A DNA stretch of 64,000 nt from Okeania sp. SIO2C9 (GCF_010672455.1 NZ_JAAHGO010000007.1:1-64000), one strand, 5' to 3'; positions 1 through 9,425 are shown, counted from the first letter of the stretch. Notes: generated by a model not told the origin, from the sequence alone. Translations and numbers: made by a program.

Positions 1-12
1 TGCAGGACTATC
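1..12. repeat. Right end of a family M element (cut by window edge)
   Basis: The first 12 bases match the right terminus of the family M elements found complete at 76-244, 53101-53263 and 53753-53899. The rest of this copy lies outside the window, so its target duplication cannot be checked. Confidence 0.5.
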
Positions 13-75
13 GAAAAAACATCAATCTATAGATTCACACTATCTATATCTATAGCGATCGCCACAACAAAAACC

Positions 76-244
76 GGTGGTGGTGCATAGTAATGGTAAA
101 GGAGTGTGGGGGGATGGGGAGATGGGGGGATGGGGAGATGGGGAGATGGGGAGATGGGGAGATGGGGAGATGGGGAGATGGGGAGATGGGGAGTATGAGA
201 GAAATTAAAGAATATGTATCCTACCATTACCATGCAGGACTATC
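76..244. mobile_element. Family M MITE-like element with minisatellite core, copy 1
   Basis: A 169 bp unit with imperfect inverted ends (left ggtggtggtgcatag, right atgcaggactatc) around tandem copies of the octamer GGGGAGAT. It is flanked on both sides by the 8 bp direct repeat caaaaacc (68-75 and 245-252), the signature of transposition. It has no coding capacity, so it must be moved by a transposase encoded elsewhere, or it is fossil. The minus-strand reading frame across it is low-complexity and not a gene. Confidence 0.85.
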
Positions 245-321
245 CAAAAACCAATAGAACTTACGCAGATACACTATATATAGTACTCATAACTATTGTC
301 CAATAGTTACTGGACTCTATA

Positions 322-440
322 CACAGTGAGATGAAAATTTTTCTTCTCTTGGTCGATTGGATATGGCGAGGAGACCTCGCCATCCCTCGACCGCTTATTA
401 TCCCCTTAAAAGGGGAGGCTTTAAACCACAATTTTTCGGT
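322..440 (+). repeat. Family A interspersed repeat, partial copy
   Basis: Contains the family A core: the TTGGTCGATTGGATATGG segment, the palindrome GGCGAGGAGACCTCGCC, the ccccttaaaaggggaggct segment, and the terminal tttttcggta. It lacks the A/T-rich tandem left end seen in other copies. It supplies the first codons of the following reading frame. Confidence 0.7.
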
Positions 441-755
441 AAGGCTAGAAAAAAATATAGTTATATAAATAATTGTGGAGAGGAAGTTATTCCAATTTGT
501 TATGACGAATTAGGAAGGTTTAATGGAGAAGTTGCATTTTTTAAGCAAGGAAAAAAGAGGGGATATTTTAATCAAAGGGGAGAAGTAGTTGAAACACCTA
601 CTAATCAAGATTTACCAAAGAAAAAACAAGTCAATCTAAAATGTCAAGATGCCAAAGCAGAGCAAAGTACAATAACAAAAAAACAACTGGAAAATACAAA
701 CTATCCACGCAGCAGAAGAACACGCAAAAGAAGTAGCAGCAAAGTCAAGAATTAA
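357..755 (+). pseudogene. WG-repeat protein fragment with repeat-derived start
   Basis: A 132-residue frame. Residues 1-28 are translated from a family A repeat. Residues ~30-82 match the WG (KWG) beta-repeat pattern (KYSYINNCGEEVIP, then GYFNQRGEVV), so roughly one and a half WG repeats survive. The last 45 residues are Lys/Arg/Ser-rich low complexity. WG-repeat proteins normally carry many such units, so this looks like the remnant of a larger gene whose 5' part was replaced by a mobile repeat. There is no ribosome binding site before the ATG. Whether it is expressed is unknown. Confidence 0.45.
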
Positions 756-1801
756 AATATAGTGCTTCTCGGATTCATGAGTTACACTTGTTTTTCTTCT
801 TTTCTCTTTCCTGTTCCCAGTTAAAATATTCCCAGTTAAGGTTTTCCCTAAAACCCATAACTTTGTACCTCACAAATATAATAATTGCTATATTCCCTAG
901 ATACACTGACCTTTTTACAGCAAAATTAAAATTATGATTTCTTTGATTCAGGAGATGGTATTTATACTCCCAGATTTATTTCTGCTTCCTGCCTTATAAA
1001 TCACATTCCCCATATCAATTTGCCATATAGAAACCCCGATTATATGTTCATAAATATGCGCGTTTTTTTAGCTAGGAGTTAGGAAGACAGGAGGGAGTTC
1101 ATTAATGGATAATGGATAATGGATAATGGATAATTGATAATTACCTCTGGTTAAAACCGCTACGGAATTGAATATCAGGAGATATTATTTCTTTTCTTGG
1201 TCGATGGTCGGCCAGCGAGGAGACCCGTTCTTGCAGACCCGCTCCGAAGATCGCCATCCCACCCTTCGGGAAGCTGCGAAGATAGACCGCTTTTTTTCCC
1301 TTTAAAAGGGGAGGCTTCAAGGCGCGAATTATTTAATTATTAATTATTAATTATTAATTATTCGGTAAGAGGAAAGAGAGAAGATGTGGGGATAAATAAT
1401 ACAAAAAACACTCCTTGCTGATGATTTTTCCTCAAAATTGATGCGCGAAAAGACTTGACTACCATAATTATATAGATATCAAATGGGTTCCATACAAAAA
1501 ATAGTATAAAAATCGGTGAATTACCAAATATTTAGACTCTGCAAATCATGATAATAAATCAAGAATAAACACCTAATTTATTCTGGCAATTAGCAATAAA
1601 TATTCACCTCTCAATACTGACTACTAAGTAGGTGAAAATAAATAAATTAAATATTAGAGAGGGCTGATTTTTAGAACTCATCGCGCTTAATTCAAAGCTT
1701 TCAGTTAAACCCCCCCCTACAATTTTTTTTAACGTTTAATTAGACCTACCTACTTACTGACTACTTATCCTTTATACTATGTTTTGAACTGCGAAATGTA
1801 G
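756..1801. other. Intergenic region, about 1 kb, mostly repeats
   Basis: No convincing coding frame. It holds a family A element (1110-1366), a short tandem of the heptamer GGATAAT, and A/T-rich DNA leading to the histidine kinase gene. The last 200 bases are the likely promoter region, but I could not assign a promoter with confidence. Confidence 0.6.
1110..1366 (+). repeat. Family A interspersed repeat
   Basis: Starts with tandem GGATAAT units and ATAATTACCTCT and ends with tandem TTAATTA units and TTATTCGGTAA, the family A termini. The centre carries the TTGGTCGAT...GCCATCCC segment with an additional G+C-rich insertion near 1220-1280. Confidence 0.75.
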
Positions 1802-1810
1802 GTGATAAAT

Positions 1811-3439
1811 ATGTTTCAAACAACTCGTCGTCGTTTAGCAATTTGGTACACCACAGTAACAGCTATTTTATTACTAATATTTGTCACAGGATTTTATATC
1901 TATTTCCGAAATACTTTGATCGAACGCATCGACGATACTTTACTTCATGTCGTAGAAGTAGTAGAGCGATCGCTAGTCATCGAATCTTTCCCCACTAAAA
2001 ATAGTAAAAAATTTCGTGTTAACCTGGAAGCTAGCTTTCGAGATAATGCCAATACTGTAGAAGATGACCATATCGACCTTGAATGGTTTAGCTCCACAGG
2101 AGAACTAATTTGGTCAACCTTTTCCGCTCCCCTAAATATTCCCATACATTCCAACCGCACTGGAGAAACAGTACGAATAACCCCTCACTTGGAAAAAGTT
2201 GAAACATTACAACAACCCATAGACAATAATTTACTACTACGACAGATAACAGATAGAGTAGAAATCGATCGCCAAGTCTTAGGATATTTACGAGTCAGTC
2301 ATCCTTGGTTTGAAGTAACAAAACCAATTCGCCAGTTAATGCTAGACCTAAGTATCATCACCTGTTTAGTCATAATTTCAGTAGGAGCAATTGGTTGGTT
2401 ACTTTCTGGGTTAGCAATACAACCAGTACGCGAGTCTTATCAACATCTGAAAAAATTTACTGCTGATGCTTCCCACGAACTCCGCAACCCCATCGCCATG
2501 ATTCAAACTAATGTACAAGTTGCTTTAGCAGACCGGGAGTTAGCATCATCCGAACATCAACAACAATTACAAGTTATCGAACGTTTAACTCGTCGGTTAG
2601 GAAAACTGGTAGATGATTTACTATTTTTAGCACGTCAAGATAGTGGAATAGTACAGTCACAGTTTTCATCAGTACCATTAGATGCTTTATTGATAGAAGT
2701 AGTAGAAGAACAACAAGCGATCGCTACTGCCCAAGAAATAAATCTAGAATTAAAAATTTCCCTACCCGACCTTATTGAAAAGGCAGTTGAAGAAGGAGTC
2801 AGGAGTCAGTCCTCAGGAGTCAGGAGGGAAAATTGCATGGGGTATCTCACCCCAAACAATTTTGAACACCGTGTAGACGGTGGGGTATTAAACCCACAAA
2901 AAAAAGATAAAAATCAAGACACATCTCGAACCATCAAAAATCTTATATCTGAGGAAGATATTAATCTCATAGGAGATTGGGACCAACTAGCAAGGTTATT
3001 TACAAATCTGATTAGTAATGCAATTCAGCATACCCCATCTGGTGGTCAGATAGTAGTAGAATTGCAGCACCTTCCCAAAGTCAAAAAAGCAACTTTAAGG
3101 ACTCAGAAAAGGGAACTAGACAATAGCTCTGAGAGTAGTGGAGTAATTTTCAGAGGTTGTCAAAACCTTAAATATAAATATGACTCTCTTCAAGTAACAG
3201 TCAAAGATAATGGTATTGGTATTCCTATTGATACATTATCACGTTTATTCGATCGCTTTTATCGAGTAGACCCTGCTCGTTCACATCATGGTACAGTTGG
3301 GTCAGGTTTAGGGTTAGCGATCGCCCTAGCTATTATAGAAAATCATTATGGCCAAATATCTATCGAGAGTCATCCTCAAGTTGGTACTATGGCCACAGTC
3401 ACTTTGCCGATAAATCAGAGTCATATCAAATCCAGTTGA
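1811..3439 (+). CDS. Membrane sensor histidine kinase with repeat-derived insertion
   Basis: Two-component sensor kinase that should autophosphorylate on His and pass phosphate to a response regulator; none is encoded nearby, so it is an orphan. Counting from an upstream GTG at 1802, TM1 is ~13-33, an extracytoplasmic sensor region ~34-183, TM2 ~184-205, the H-box SHELRNP has the phospho-acceptor at ~H225, then N-box (NLISNAIQHT), G1 (DNGIGIP), F (FDRFYRVDP) and G2 (GSGLGLA). I prefer the ATG at 1811 because AGGTGA lies 7 nt upstream. Residues ~330-377, between the dimerisation helices and the N-box, are translated from mobile repeat N (V-D-G-G-V-L-N-P). A second extra loop lies at ~425-450. 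The last residues SHIKSS and the stop come from an inverted-repeat terminus. All catalytic boxes are intact, so activity is plausible. Confidence 0.88.
   Translation: MFQTTRRRLAIWYTTVTAILLLIFVTGFYIYFRNTLIERIDDTLLHVVEVVERSLVIESFPTKNSKKFRVNLEASFRDNANTVEDDHIDLEWFSSTGELIWSTFSAPLNIPIHSNRTGETVRITPHLEKVETLQQPIDNNLLLRQITDRVEIDRQVLGYLRVSHPWFEVTKPIRQLMLDLSIITCLVIISVGAIGWLLSGLAIQPVRESYQHLKKFTADASHELRNPIAMIQTNVQVALADRELASSEHQQQLQVIERLTRRLGKLVDDLLFLARQDSGIVQSQFSSVPLDALLIEVVEEQQAIATAQEINLELKISLPDLIEKAVEEGVRSQSSGVRRENCMGYLTPNNFEHRVDGGVLNPQKKDKNQDTSRTIKNLISEEDINLIGDWDQLARLFTNLISNAIQHTPSGGQIVVELQHLPKVKKATLRTQKRELDNSSESSGVIFRGCQNLKYKYDSLQVTVKDNGIGIPIDTLSRLFDRFYRVDPARSHHGTVGSGLGLAIALAIIENHYGQISIESHPQVGTMATVTLPINQSHIKSS
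2788..2920 (+). repeat. Family N repeat inserted in frame in the kinase gene
   Basis: Purine-rich tandem ggagtca units followed by caattttgaacaccg, TAGACGGTGGGGTATTAAAC and AAAGATAAAAATCAA. The same order occurs in the intergenic copy at 63255-63414 and, expanded, inside the gene at 31774-36111. Length and frame keep the kinase open. Confidence 0.8.
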
Positions 3440-3582
3440 ATACTTATTATATAGTTGTGGGAGATGGGGAGATGGGGACCCACCCCTAACCCCTCCGGTG
3501 GAGGGGAATGTGGGGAGATGGGGAAATTGAAGTGTGGATAGAATTATAAACATATACTGTATAACCGGATTATATATTAGAA
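3424..3582. repeat. Inverted-repeat element (family C/K ends) after the kinase
   Basis: Left end ATATCAAATCCAGTTGAAT and right end tataaccggattatata form imperfect inverted ends around GGGGAGAT units and an acccacccctaacccc palindrome. Related ends recur at 38540-38936 and 46856-46966. The left end provides the stop codon of the histidine kinase. Confidence 0.55.
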
Positions 3583-3840
3583 GTTAGATTTGATAGGCTA
3601 AAAACTAAAAAATTTGACAATACAATAGTTTCAGGCAATTATTTGACATTTATAAATGCTCAAAGTTAGTCAGAGATTACTTCTGACTTCTGTAAAGGCG
3701 AATGGCCATTGGCTAACGCAGAGCTGCCGCTAACGTCCCTACTAACTTGTGACTTGCGCGTAGCACTATAAAACCTGCCCACAAGTCGTTTCCATCTACT
3801 GCTTAAAAGACAGTGGTTTAACACTTACCGAATTTTCAAG

Positions 3841-4494
3841 ATGATTCAATACCTTTCTAAACTTGTTGAAAAAACTCCGATCATTAGTACCCTTTGTAGC
3901 AGTTTAATCATGGGACTAATTACAGTTGCTCTAGCTGGAGGGCCTCCCCCTGGTACAACTAAGCCACCTACTCAACCTTTAAGAAAAGAACCTGCGCAAG
4001 TAGAAGAGAATACTGAACCTCGTCGTCGTCAACCTCCTGCTAGTCAGCCATCTGGCGGTCAAGAAAAACCAGTAGAGGCCGAACCAGACAGAAGTGAGCC
4101 TCCTCGCCGTCAACCTCCTAATGTAGGAAACCCTGGTGGCCAGCAGCAAGAGATTAATCAAACACCACCACAATTTCCTGAACCAGCAGGTAGAGTTACC
4201 CCTGTGGAAGGTCTCGTTACTCTAAGATTGATTAATCAAACGGATGCCGTAATTAAATATCAGGTAATTGGTGGCCGACATAGGACTCTAGGAGAAAGGT
4301 CAGTAGCAGAAATATATGAATTGCCAGTCCCATTAACGTTAACCTACCAACGTCCTGATGGAGGGTTATTATTAGTAAGTCCTCAAGGTATTTCTAATAG
4401 AGTATTAGAGGTTAGGTTTAATTCCACAGAAAATTTTGATTTAGATACTAAGTCACTAAATATTACTGGGACAGGAGGAGTATTTTTGAACTAG
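3841..4494 (+). CDS. Proline-rich exported protein of unknown function
   Basis: 217 residues. The N-terminus (residues 12-32) is a signal peptide-like hydrophobic stretch ending in VALAGG, so the protein is probably exported or periplasmic. Residues ~33-125 are rich in Pro, Gln, Glu and Arg with repeated RRQPP motifs, a disordered linker. Residues ~128-217 form a compact beta-rich domain (LVTLRLINQTDAVIKYQVIG) that I cannot assign to a named family. It stands alone between repeats, with no operon partner. The ATG follows a gene-free leader of 400 bases with no strong Shine-Dalgarno. Confidence 0.7.
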   Translation: MIQYLSKLVEKTPIISTLCSSLIMGLITVALAGGPPPGTTKPPTQPLRKEPAQVEENTEPRRRQPPASQPSGGQEKPVEAEPDRSEPPRRQPPNVGNPGGQQQEINQTPPQFPEPAGRVTPVEGLVTLRLINQTDAVIKYQVIGGRHRTLGERSVAEIYELPVPLTLTYQRPDGGLLLVSPQGISNRVLEVRFNSTENFDLDTKSLNITGTGGVFLN

Positions 4495-4641
4495 TGCAGG
4501 ATGACGGAAATAACTGACCAGTTACAAAATGCTAAAACAATTACAAATCAATACTTTTAACTTTTAACTTTTGACTTTTAACTTCCGCGTAGTGGCACTA
4601 GGTTAATTTCAAGACAAATTTGAGGTCTGAAGTTTTTAAGT

Positions 4642-4774
4642 TATAGCAATGAGCGCTGGTATATTTACAAATTGCAGAAGGGGCTAAATAGCTAAAAGTC
4701 TTATATTATCAGCAATTTATTCCCCCTTTCGGAGCTGTTGCTTTCCGGAGCTGTTGCCTGCGCACAGCGCTATA
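4642..4774. repeat. Family Q inverted-repeat element
   Basis: Bounded by tatagcaatgagcgctgg and the imperfect inverse ctgcgcacagcgctata. The interior aligns in the opposite orientation with the element at 53335-53456 (shared outataatatcagc-type core and gggggaataaa). MITE-like, non-coding. The remainder of the 4495-5083 gap shows nothing I can assign. Confidence 0.65.
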
Positions 4775-5083
4775 TCATCTACATAACTTTCAATCCTAAG
4801 TTAAATTTAAAAAATTTCGGCAGAAGACCTACTTCATAGGAGACGTTTTGCTAATGCAAAGCTTTCCTAAGTAATTAGTAATTCTATGGAAAAGCAAACA
4901 GCATGAATACCGAACAATGTTGTGCAATAGCTAAAGAAAGAGTTGCTTGGTAGATAAATTAACGATCGACCGACCTTAGACAGGGAAATGTTTTTTCCGA
5001 CTTTTGCCTGTTCCCTATTTGGTAAATATCTGTCTTTGAAATATTAGGACTTCTACCATAGCGCAGTCTTGACCTTAACTACA

Positions 5084-5776
5084 TCAAGATTCTGGTTCTT
5101 TTGAAACTTTGAGAAACTGATTTATACTTGTACTAACTTGTTCCATATCATCATTAAAATAGATAGCTTTAATATCCTCCGGTAAATTATTATCTAGATG
5201 ATGGTATCCCTGCTGCAACAAAGATTTTATCTCCTGAGATGAAATAGTTTCTCCCTCAGCTTGGAGATATGCTGCAATTCTTGTTTCACTCCAGTGGAAA
5301 GTCTGAGACATTAACATAATCAAGCGCAGTAGTGCCTCTAACTGGTCTAATACTTGCCTAACATAGCACCATAAAGGTGGTGGAGCTACCTGTAAAGAAT
5401 AACGAATTGATTCAACAGGAGGAATTTCTGCTTGGTTAAGACTAATAGCTGTAACATTTATTAACCAATTCTGGAGAGTAGTATTTTCGTTGGTTGGATC
5501 TGCCCCCTCTCGTAAATCTAGGCCACGCAGTTCATAAAATATATGTTGCCAAGTTTGGGCAAATAGATAATCTGCTTGAACAGGGGATCGCAAGGAATGT
5601 TGAATTAAAGTTTGGACTATCATACCATAGCGACAAAAAATCGCTACGAAGTATTTTCCTTGGTCTGGATAGTTTTGAAATAAGGTTAATAGTTCCTGGT
5701 CACTATGATGGAATAGTGATTTAACTATAGGGTGATTAGATTCAGGAAATGTGTAAGTAGGCTCTGTTTTTAGCAT
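5084..5776 (-). CDS. Sigma-70-family-like protein (group 3/ECF-like, cyanobacterial)
   Basis: 230 residues. Residues ~25-95 (SDQELLTLFQNYP ... FAQTWQHIFYEL) resemble sigma region 2, and residues ~150-205 (MSQTFHWSETRIAAYLQAEG ... LLQQGYHHL) resemble a region 4 helix-turn-helix. A short Pro-rich linker joins them. If correct it would bind core RNA polymerase and redirect promoter choice. Similarity of the two halves to textbook sigma motifs is weak, and I rely partly on memory of cyanobacterial proteins with this exact architecture. No anti-sigma gene is adjacent. Alternative: a conserved cyanobacterial regulatory protein without sigma activity. Confidence 0.55.
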   Translation of the reverse strand: MLKTEPTYTFPESNHPIVKSLFHHSDQELLTLFQNYPDQGKYFVAIFCRYGMIVQTLIQHSLRSPVQADYLFAQTWQHIFYELRGLDLREGADPTNENTTLQNWLINVTAISLNQAEIPPVESIRYSLQVAPPPLWCYVRQVLDQLEALLRLIMLMSQTFHWSETRIAAYLQAEGETISSQEIKSLLQQGYHHLDNNLPEDIKAIYFNDDMEQVSTSINQFLKVSKEPES

Positions 5777-6097
5777 AAAGTATGAAAAATTTAGATTAAT
5801 GAATATTCGGTCGAACCACTATTAATTCTAAAATCAGGCAATTAAAATTATTAAAAAGCTTTCAATACCTAATTTTATGCACTACTTTTTTAGGCTGAAG
5901 TCAAATGTGATGAAAAGGAGTTTTGTCCTAACTATTAGAGTGGAGAGAGGTCTAATAAACATCTCCAATAATAAAAAATAAAATCAATTATCGCACATAA
6001 ATTACTAATTATTTCCGCCTACTCCCTCTTTTCTAGCTATGCTTTATAAACATCTTTCTTAAGATTGATATTCCCTTGGCTGAAGCACAGGGGATTC
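5777..6097. other. Intergenic gap with a decayed family B copy
   Basis: Around 5950-6045 the sequence aacatctcca, then AAAAATAAAATCAATTATC and actccctcttttct, matches the interior of family B elements, but the right end is degraded. Upstream of 5950 I see only A/T-rich DNA that should include the promoter of the minus-strand gene at 5084-5776. Confidence 0.5.
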
Positions 6098-6267
6098 TTA
6101 AGCAATCCAAAACTTGATTCTTAAAGGCATTATCAAACTGCCTCTACTGACTTCTTTAAGGGAAAACCTTAAAGTTACCGCTACTTTTTTGAGGATATTA
6201 GCTGCGCCATTACAATCGGCATTAACTAACAAACCGTTTTGAGTTTGATAGAGTCCTCGTTGTCTTG

Positions 6268-6311
6268 ATGCAGTCGCTCATGGGGGAAACCCCCTTTTGC
6301 GGCGCTGCATC
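6268..6311. repeat. 44 bp palindromic short repeat inside tnpB
   Basis: Begins gatgcagtcgctcatggg and ends gcggcgctgcatc, with an inner GGGGGAAACCCCC hairpin. It interrupts a recognisable TnpB motif (KRIKR | GLYQT), so it is an insertion. This type of repeat is common in cyanobacterial genomes (from memory). Confidence 0.75.
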
Positions 6312-6726
6312 GCTTAATTCTCTTGCCTGATGGCTTCCAGCTTCCGGGTTTTTCACCGTAGTTTGGCAACAAGTCATCATCTAAAAAGCTAGCTTGCAAG
6401 GTATACGATTCTTCCGTTTTAATAAACTCTATGCCGTATAATTCGCATAACTGAATAATTCGTTCTTTGAGTTTAGCTGTGGGGATTTGTACAAACTTTT
6501 GGTTGTTTTTTGCACCGATATTAATACTATCTTTTTGTCGTTTATTCCAACCAAAAATCATTAGGCAAATTCCATGTTTAAGGCAATGATTAATCACCAA
6601 TCTTGCTGCTTTATTAACAGCATCGCGCATTTTTATATTGCGTTTTGCAGTTATGCACGCTAATTTATTTGACCAAAATATTTGGGGTTTATTATCTTTA
6701 ATTGTAGCTATTTGTTTGTTGTACTA

Positions 6727-6770
6727 ACCCACCCCTATCCCCTCCCGGGAGGGGAACTAAAGGGGTGGGT
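6727..6770. repeat. 44 bp palindromic repeat inside tnpB
   Basis: acccacccctatcccctccc followed by its inverse gggagggg...aggggtgggt. Related palindromes occur near 3478, 39060 and 55868. Here it introduces an in-frame stop after SLIIDGKH of TnpB. Confidence 0.75.
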
Positions 6771-7420
6771 GTTTACCATCAATAATCAAACTTTTCCCTA
6801 CATTAGAGACACAACTTAACCAATTATCAACTCCGTGGTCTATCCCTATAACTTTGGCTTGATCTAGCTGAGGTTTATCAGCTTTTAACTCATAAACCCA
6901 TTCGACATAAAAACAGTAGTTACGAGGTAAAATCCTAATTTATCTGATTTCTTTAAACTCAAGATTACTAGGGAAATCTAAGAGAAAACTATCAACTTTA
7001 AATGCTGCTTTAACCTTTCTGGCCAGAGGTACTTTAACTTGACTATTTTCCAGCTTTAAAGCTTGCGCACGGATAAGTTATTACTCCTATTCCTCCCTTT
7101 TTGCGATATTTTGGTAGTTGAGGTTTATCAGTTAATTCTCCTTTGAGATACTTCTTAGAAAGTGCTTGATAAGACTTAAATGCTGACCCTACTCCTCTAA
7201 GAGTTTGTTGTGCTGCTTGAGAATACAAAAACTGATAATTACTATTGGGCTTTAACTTCTTTTCTAAGTTGTATTTTCCCAGAATTTTACATGACTTAAA
7301 ATACCATTGCCTAGCCAAATAAATCCCGCAATTAATGAGTTTATTTGCTGTAGTACATAAGTATTCTAAAAACGAGATAATTTCGGGAATCTTAATTAAC
7401 TCTTGCTGACATCCATACAT

Positions 7421-7893
7421 CTTTATCACCTCCTTTAATAGGATAACATTAAAGAATAGAAAATGACAAATTTTTAAGGCGATTAAAATCGCCCATTCTT
7501 TTTCATCCACGCTTTAAAAAGACGTGACTTTCAAACTCTCGTCCATCTTTCGTGAACTTGACAAAATAGACAAGTTATGTATAAGTACTTGAGAGACTTT
7601 TTTCTCAAAAATAATGTATTGAAAAGCACATTTTTTTGAGAACTTAAGCAGCGATCACTACTGCTAAATTGACTCTTTCTCTCTTCTCCCCTGCTCCCTC
7701 ACAGGAGTGCGCGTTCCCTCACAGGAGTCAGCATTCCGCAAGCGAGCTGTCGTCGTCGCGGAGTCTGACCGCTTGCGTCTAGCCTCCTCCGGAGAAGCTA
7801 AAGCTAACGCCGACGCGGGGTCGCACCGCTGCTCCCCTTCTCCCCAAAAAGTTTTCAGAAGTTCCTGATAATGGATAGCTTTTCTGGAGATAT
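7421..7893. other. Gap with tnpB leader and a G+C-rich block
   Basis: Holds the tnpB ribosome binding site at its left edge. From about 7700 to 7835 lies an unusually G+C-rich run built from short palindromic repeats (gcattccgcaagcgagctgt, cctcctccggagaagc, acgccgacgcggggtcgc) that contrasts strongly with the A/T-rich surroundings. No gene seen. Confidence 0.5.
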
Positions 7894-8337
7894 CTAATAT
7901 ATTCTGTCCATAGCCCTATGTCCTCCCCACTGTTCAACAATTTTATCGTCGTATTCATCAGAAATTGCTAAAACTGCTTTTACAGATGCCTCTAATTCTG
8001 GTTTATCGCAAGTAGAACCGACTATTGTATGTTCAAATATAATACTATTATTTTCATCTATACCAAAAGCACCAAAGCGCATTTTACTATTTTCTTGCAG
8101 TAAAAATTTCATCAAATCTGATTTTAAATCTACATTTGTCACCACATAGGAGCGAGTATTAATTATTGCCTCATTATCTCCCCAAGCAAAAACAGATACT
8201 TCAACTAAAGCAGAACCCATAAACAAAGTAACACCTGGTAAGTCTTGTCTCACGCAGGGAAATTTATCAAATAATTCTCTCATCCAGAGAGAGATTTTGT
8301 TGTAGCAAGCTTCTTGTACATTCGTCTCAAATTGCAT
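7894..8337 (-). CDS. YbjN/CesT-like domain protein
   Basis: 147 residues, one domain. The pattern of an N-terminal helix, a beta sheet (GVTLFMGSALVEVSVFAW, INTRSYVVTNV), a conserved FLLQENSKMRFGAFGID segment and a C-terminal helix is typical of the YbjN / type III chaperone-like fold that is frequent in cyanobacteria, where its role is not established. No signal peptide or membrane segment, so cytosolic. It stands alone. Fold assignment is from pattern recognition only. Confidence 0.65.
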   Translation of the reverse strand: MQFETNVQEACYNKISLWMRELFDKFPCVRQDLPGVTLFMGSALVEVSVFAWGDNEAIINTRSYVVTNVDLKSDLMKFLLQENSKMRFGAFGIDENNSIIFEHTIVGSTCDKPELEASVKAVLAISDEYDDKIVEQWGGHRAMDRIY

Positions 8338-8462
8338 TATTTTTCTCCAAAAGCTTTACTAGAAACTAGCCATTACAAAAAAATATAATAACTATAATAT
8401 ATCAATTTTTGCAGTTTGAGATAAAATAGACTGTAAGTTTATGATTTTCTTAGGATACAATT

Positions 8463-8570
8463 ATGAGTGAAATATTAACACCTAGTTTAGTAGCCCAAAT
8501 TCTCACTGCATTAGGATCGGTGGGTTTTTTATTTCTGGCAATTCAAGCATTGCGACTACTAAAACAATAA
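8463..8570 (+). CDS. 35-residue single-span membrane peptide
   Basis: Short frame MSEILTPSLVAQ... ending LRLLKQ, with one hydrophobic span at about residues 9-28 and a positively charged C-terminus. Size and layout resemble the small single-helix subunits of cyanobacterial photosynthetic complexes (Psb, Psa, Pet, Ndh types), but I could not match it to a named one. The frame is open from an ATG and lies in the only non-repetitive part of this gap. The ribosome binding site is weak. It could also be chance. Confidence 0.45.
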   Translation: MSEILTPSLVAQILTALGSVGFLFLAIQALRLLKQ

Positions 8571-8659
8571 CTATTAAAACAACAATGGTTTTGATAAATT
8601 GATTTCTATCGGTTGGTCGCAGTAATATTCGATCAAAAGCCAGTTATTTTGAGATTATT

Positions 8660-8750
8660 TAGACATCTCCAAAAATCAAAAATAAAATCAATTATTATCC
8701 ATAGATTCTCAATTATTTATCCGGTGTTCCCTCTTTTATGGAGATGTCTA
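8660..8750. repeat. Family B inverted-repeat element
   Basis: Perfect 11 bp inverted ends tagacatctcc / ggagatgtcta. The interior aaaaatcaaaaataaaatca matches other family B copies (11933, 36836, 52203). MITE-like, non-coding. Confidence 0.8.
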
Positions 8751-8771
8751 TTGAGCGATCGCTCTTTCAAT

Positions 8772-8974
8772 AATGAATAATGAATAATGAATAATGAATA
8801 ATTACCTCTCCATGAATTGAAGAGGATTGACAAAGAGATGAAAATTTTTTTTCACAGGAGTCGATTGGATATGGCTCCTTTGACCTCGCCATCCCATCCT
8901 AGGTCATGCTGCGCAAACGACCGCTTATTATCCCCTATCCAAGGGGAGGCGCATACCCACAATTTTTCGGTAAT
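8772..8974 (+). repeat. Family A interspersed repeat, full copy with inner palindrome
   Basis: Begins with tandem AATAATG units and ATAATTACCTCTCC, then GAAGAGGATTGAC, the GTCGATTGGATATGG segment, CATCCTAGGTCATGCTGCGC, ACGACCGC and ccaaggggaggc, and ends tttttcggtaa. The reading frame across it (8817-9071) is a repeat artefact. It is directly followed by tatcatgtcc, the end motif of another repeat family. Confidence 0.8.
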
Positions 8975-9057
8975 ATCATGTCCACTTAATCTCGCCCTCG
9001 ACAAACTTTCTCTTCTATCCTTCTTTGCCTTATTTTCCCCCTATTGCCTACTCCCTC

Positions 9058-9186
9058 TAATACCAAATTGAAATGAAGCTGCATAGAATAATACTTAAAG
9101 CACAATTGACTGTAGATAGACGTAGATAAAGATAGATCAATGAATGAATTTTGTAATTCTATGCAACCTCATATAAAATTGGTATA
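9058..9186. repeat. Family L inverted-repeat element
   Basis: Inverted ends: left ataccaaatt...gcatagaat, right attctatgc...aaattggtat. It abuts family H, sharing the ATACCAATTT end motif. Non-coding. Confidence 0.6.
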
Positions 9187-9425
9187 ATACCAATTTAAAA
9201 AAAGAATGTTACGAATAATTGGGGATGATTAAAAGATTTTATATAAAGATATCCCTTTGATGAAAAAGATAAGTTTTAACCTAAAAAATGGTATAGAAGT
9301 CATTCATTCTGTACATCGCCAATCCGACTGCTCCCCTACCTATACGGGCAAACGGCCGTTTGCCCTACCACTGACTCCTAAGAAATAGCCTAGCTATTTG
9401 TAACAAAAATTTATCAAATTGGTAT
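9187..9425. repeat. Family H inverted-repeat element
   Basis: Ends ataccaattt / aaattggtat. The interior order (AAAAAAAGAATG, gatatccctttgatgaaaaa, CCTAAAAAATGGTAT, cattcattctg, TAAGAAATAG) recurs at 63219-63543, where it carries an extra nested family N insertion. The copy here includes GGGCAAACGGCCGTTTGCCC, a perfect 20 bp palindrome. Confidence 0.75.

Larger units (their letters stand above)
6098..7420 (-). pseudogene. tnpB: IS200/IS605-family TnpB, broken
   Basis: TnpB is the RNA-guided nuclease carried by IS605-type elements. The start at 7420 (MYGCQQELIK) is preceded by an excellent Shine-Dalgarno (AAAGGAGGTGATA). The N-terminal part runs to ~7043, then the frame shifts near AAAGCTTGCGCAC. 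The central part (GIDHGVDNW, SLIIDGK) is cut by a 44 bp palindromic repeat at 6727-6770 that introduces a stop. The C-terminal part continues at 6630 (KERIIQLCELYGIEF) and is cut again by the palindrome at 6268-6311. After it, GLLVNADCNGAANIL can be read in another frame to a TAA at 6098. The zinc-ribbon cysteines are largely lost. No tnpA is adjacent. Confidence 0.85.

Noticed and set aside
76-244. GGGGAGAT arrays as a possible CRISPR
   Set aside because: Pure 8 bp tandem repeats without unique spacers; they belong to family M elements.
8817-9071. 84-residue plus-strand frame
   Set aside because: Translation of a family A repeat; no domain or start signal.
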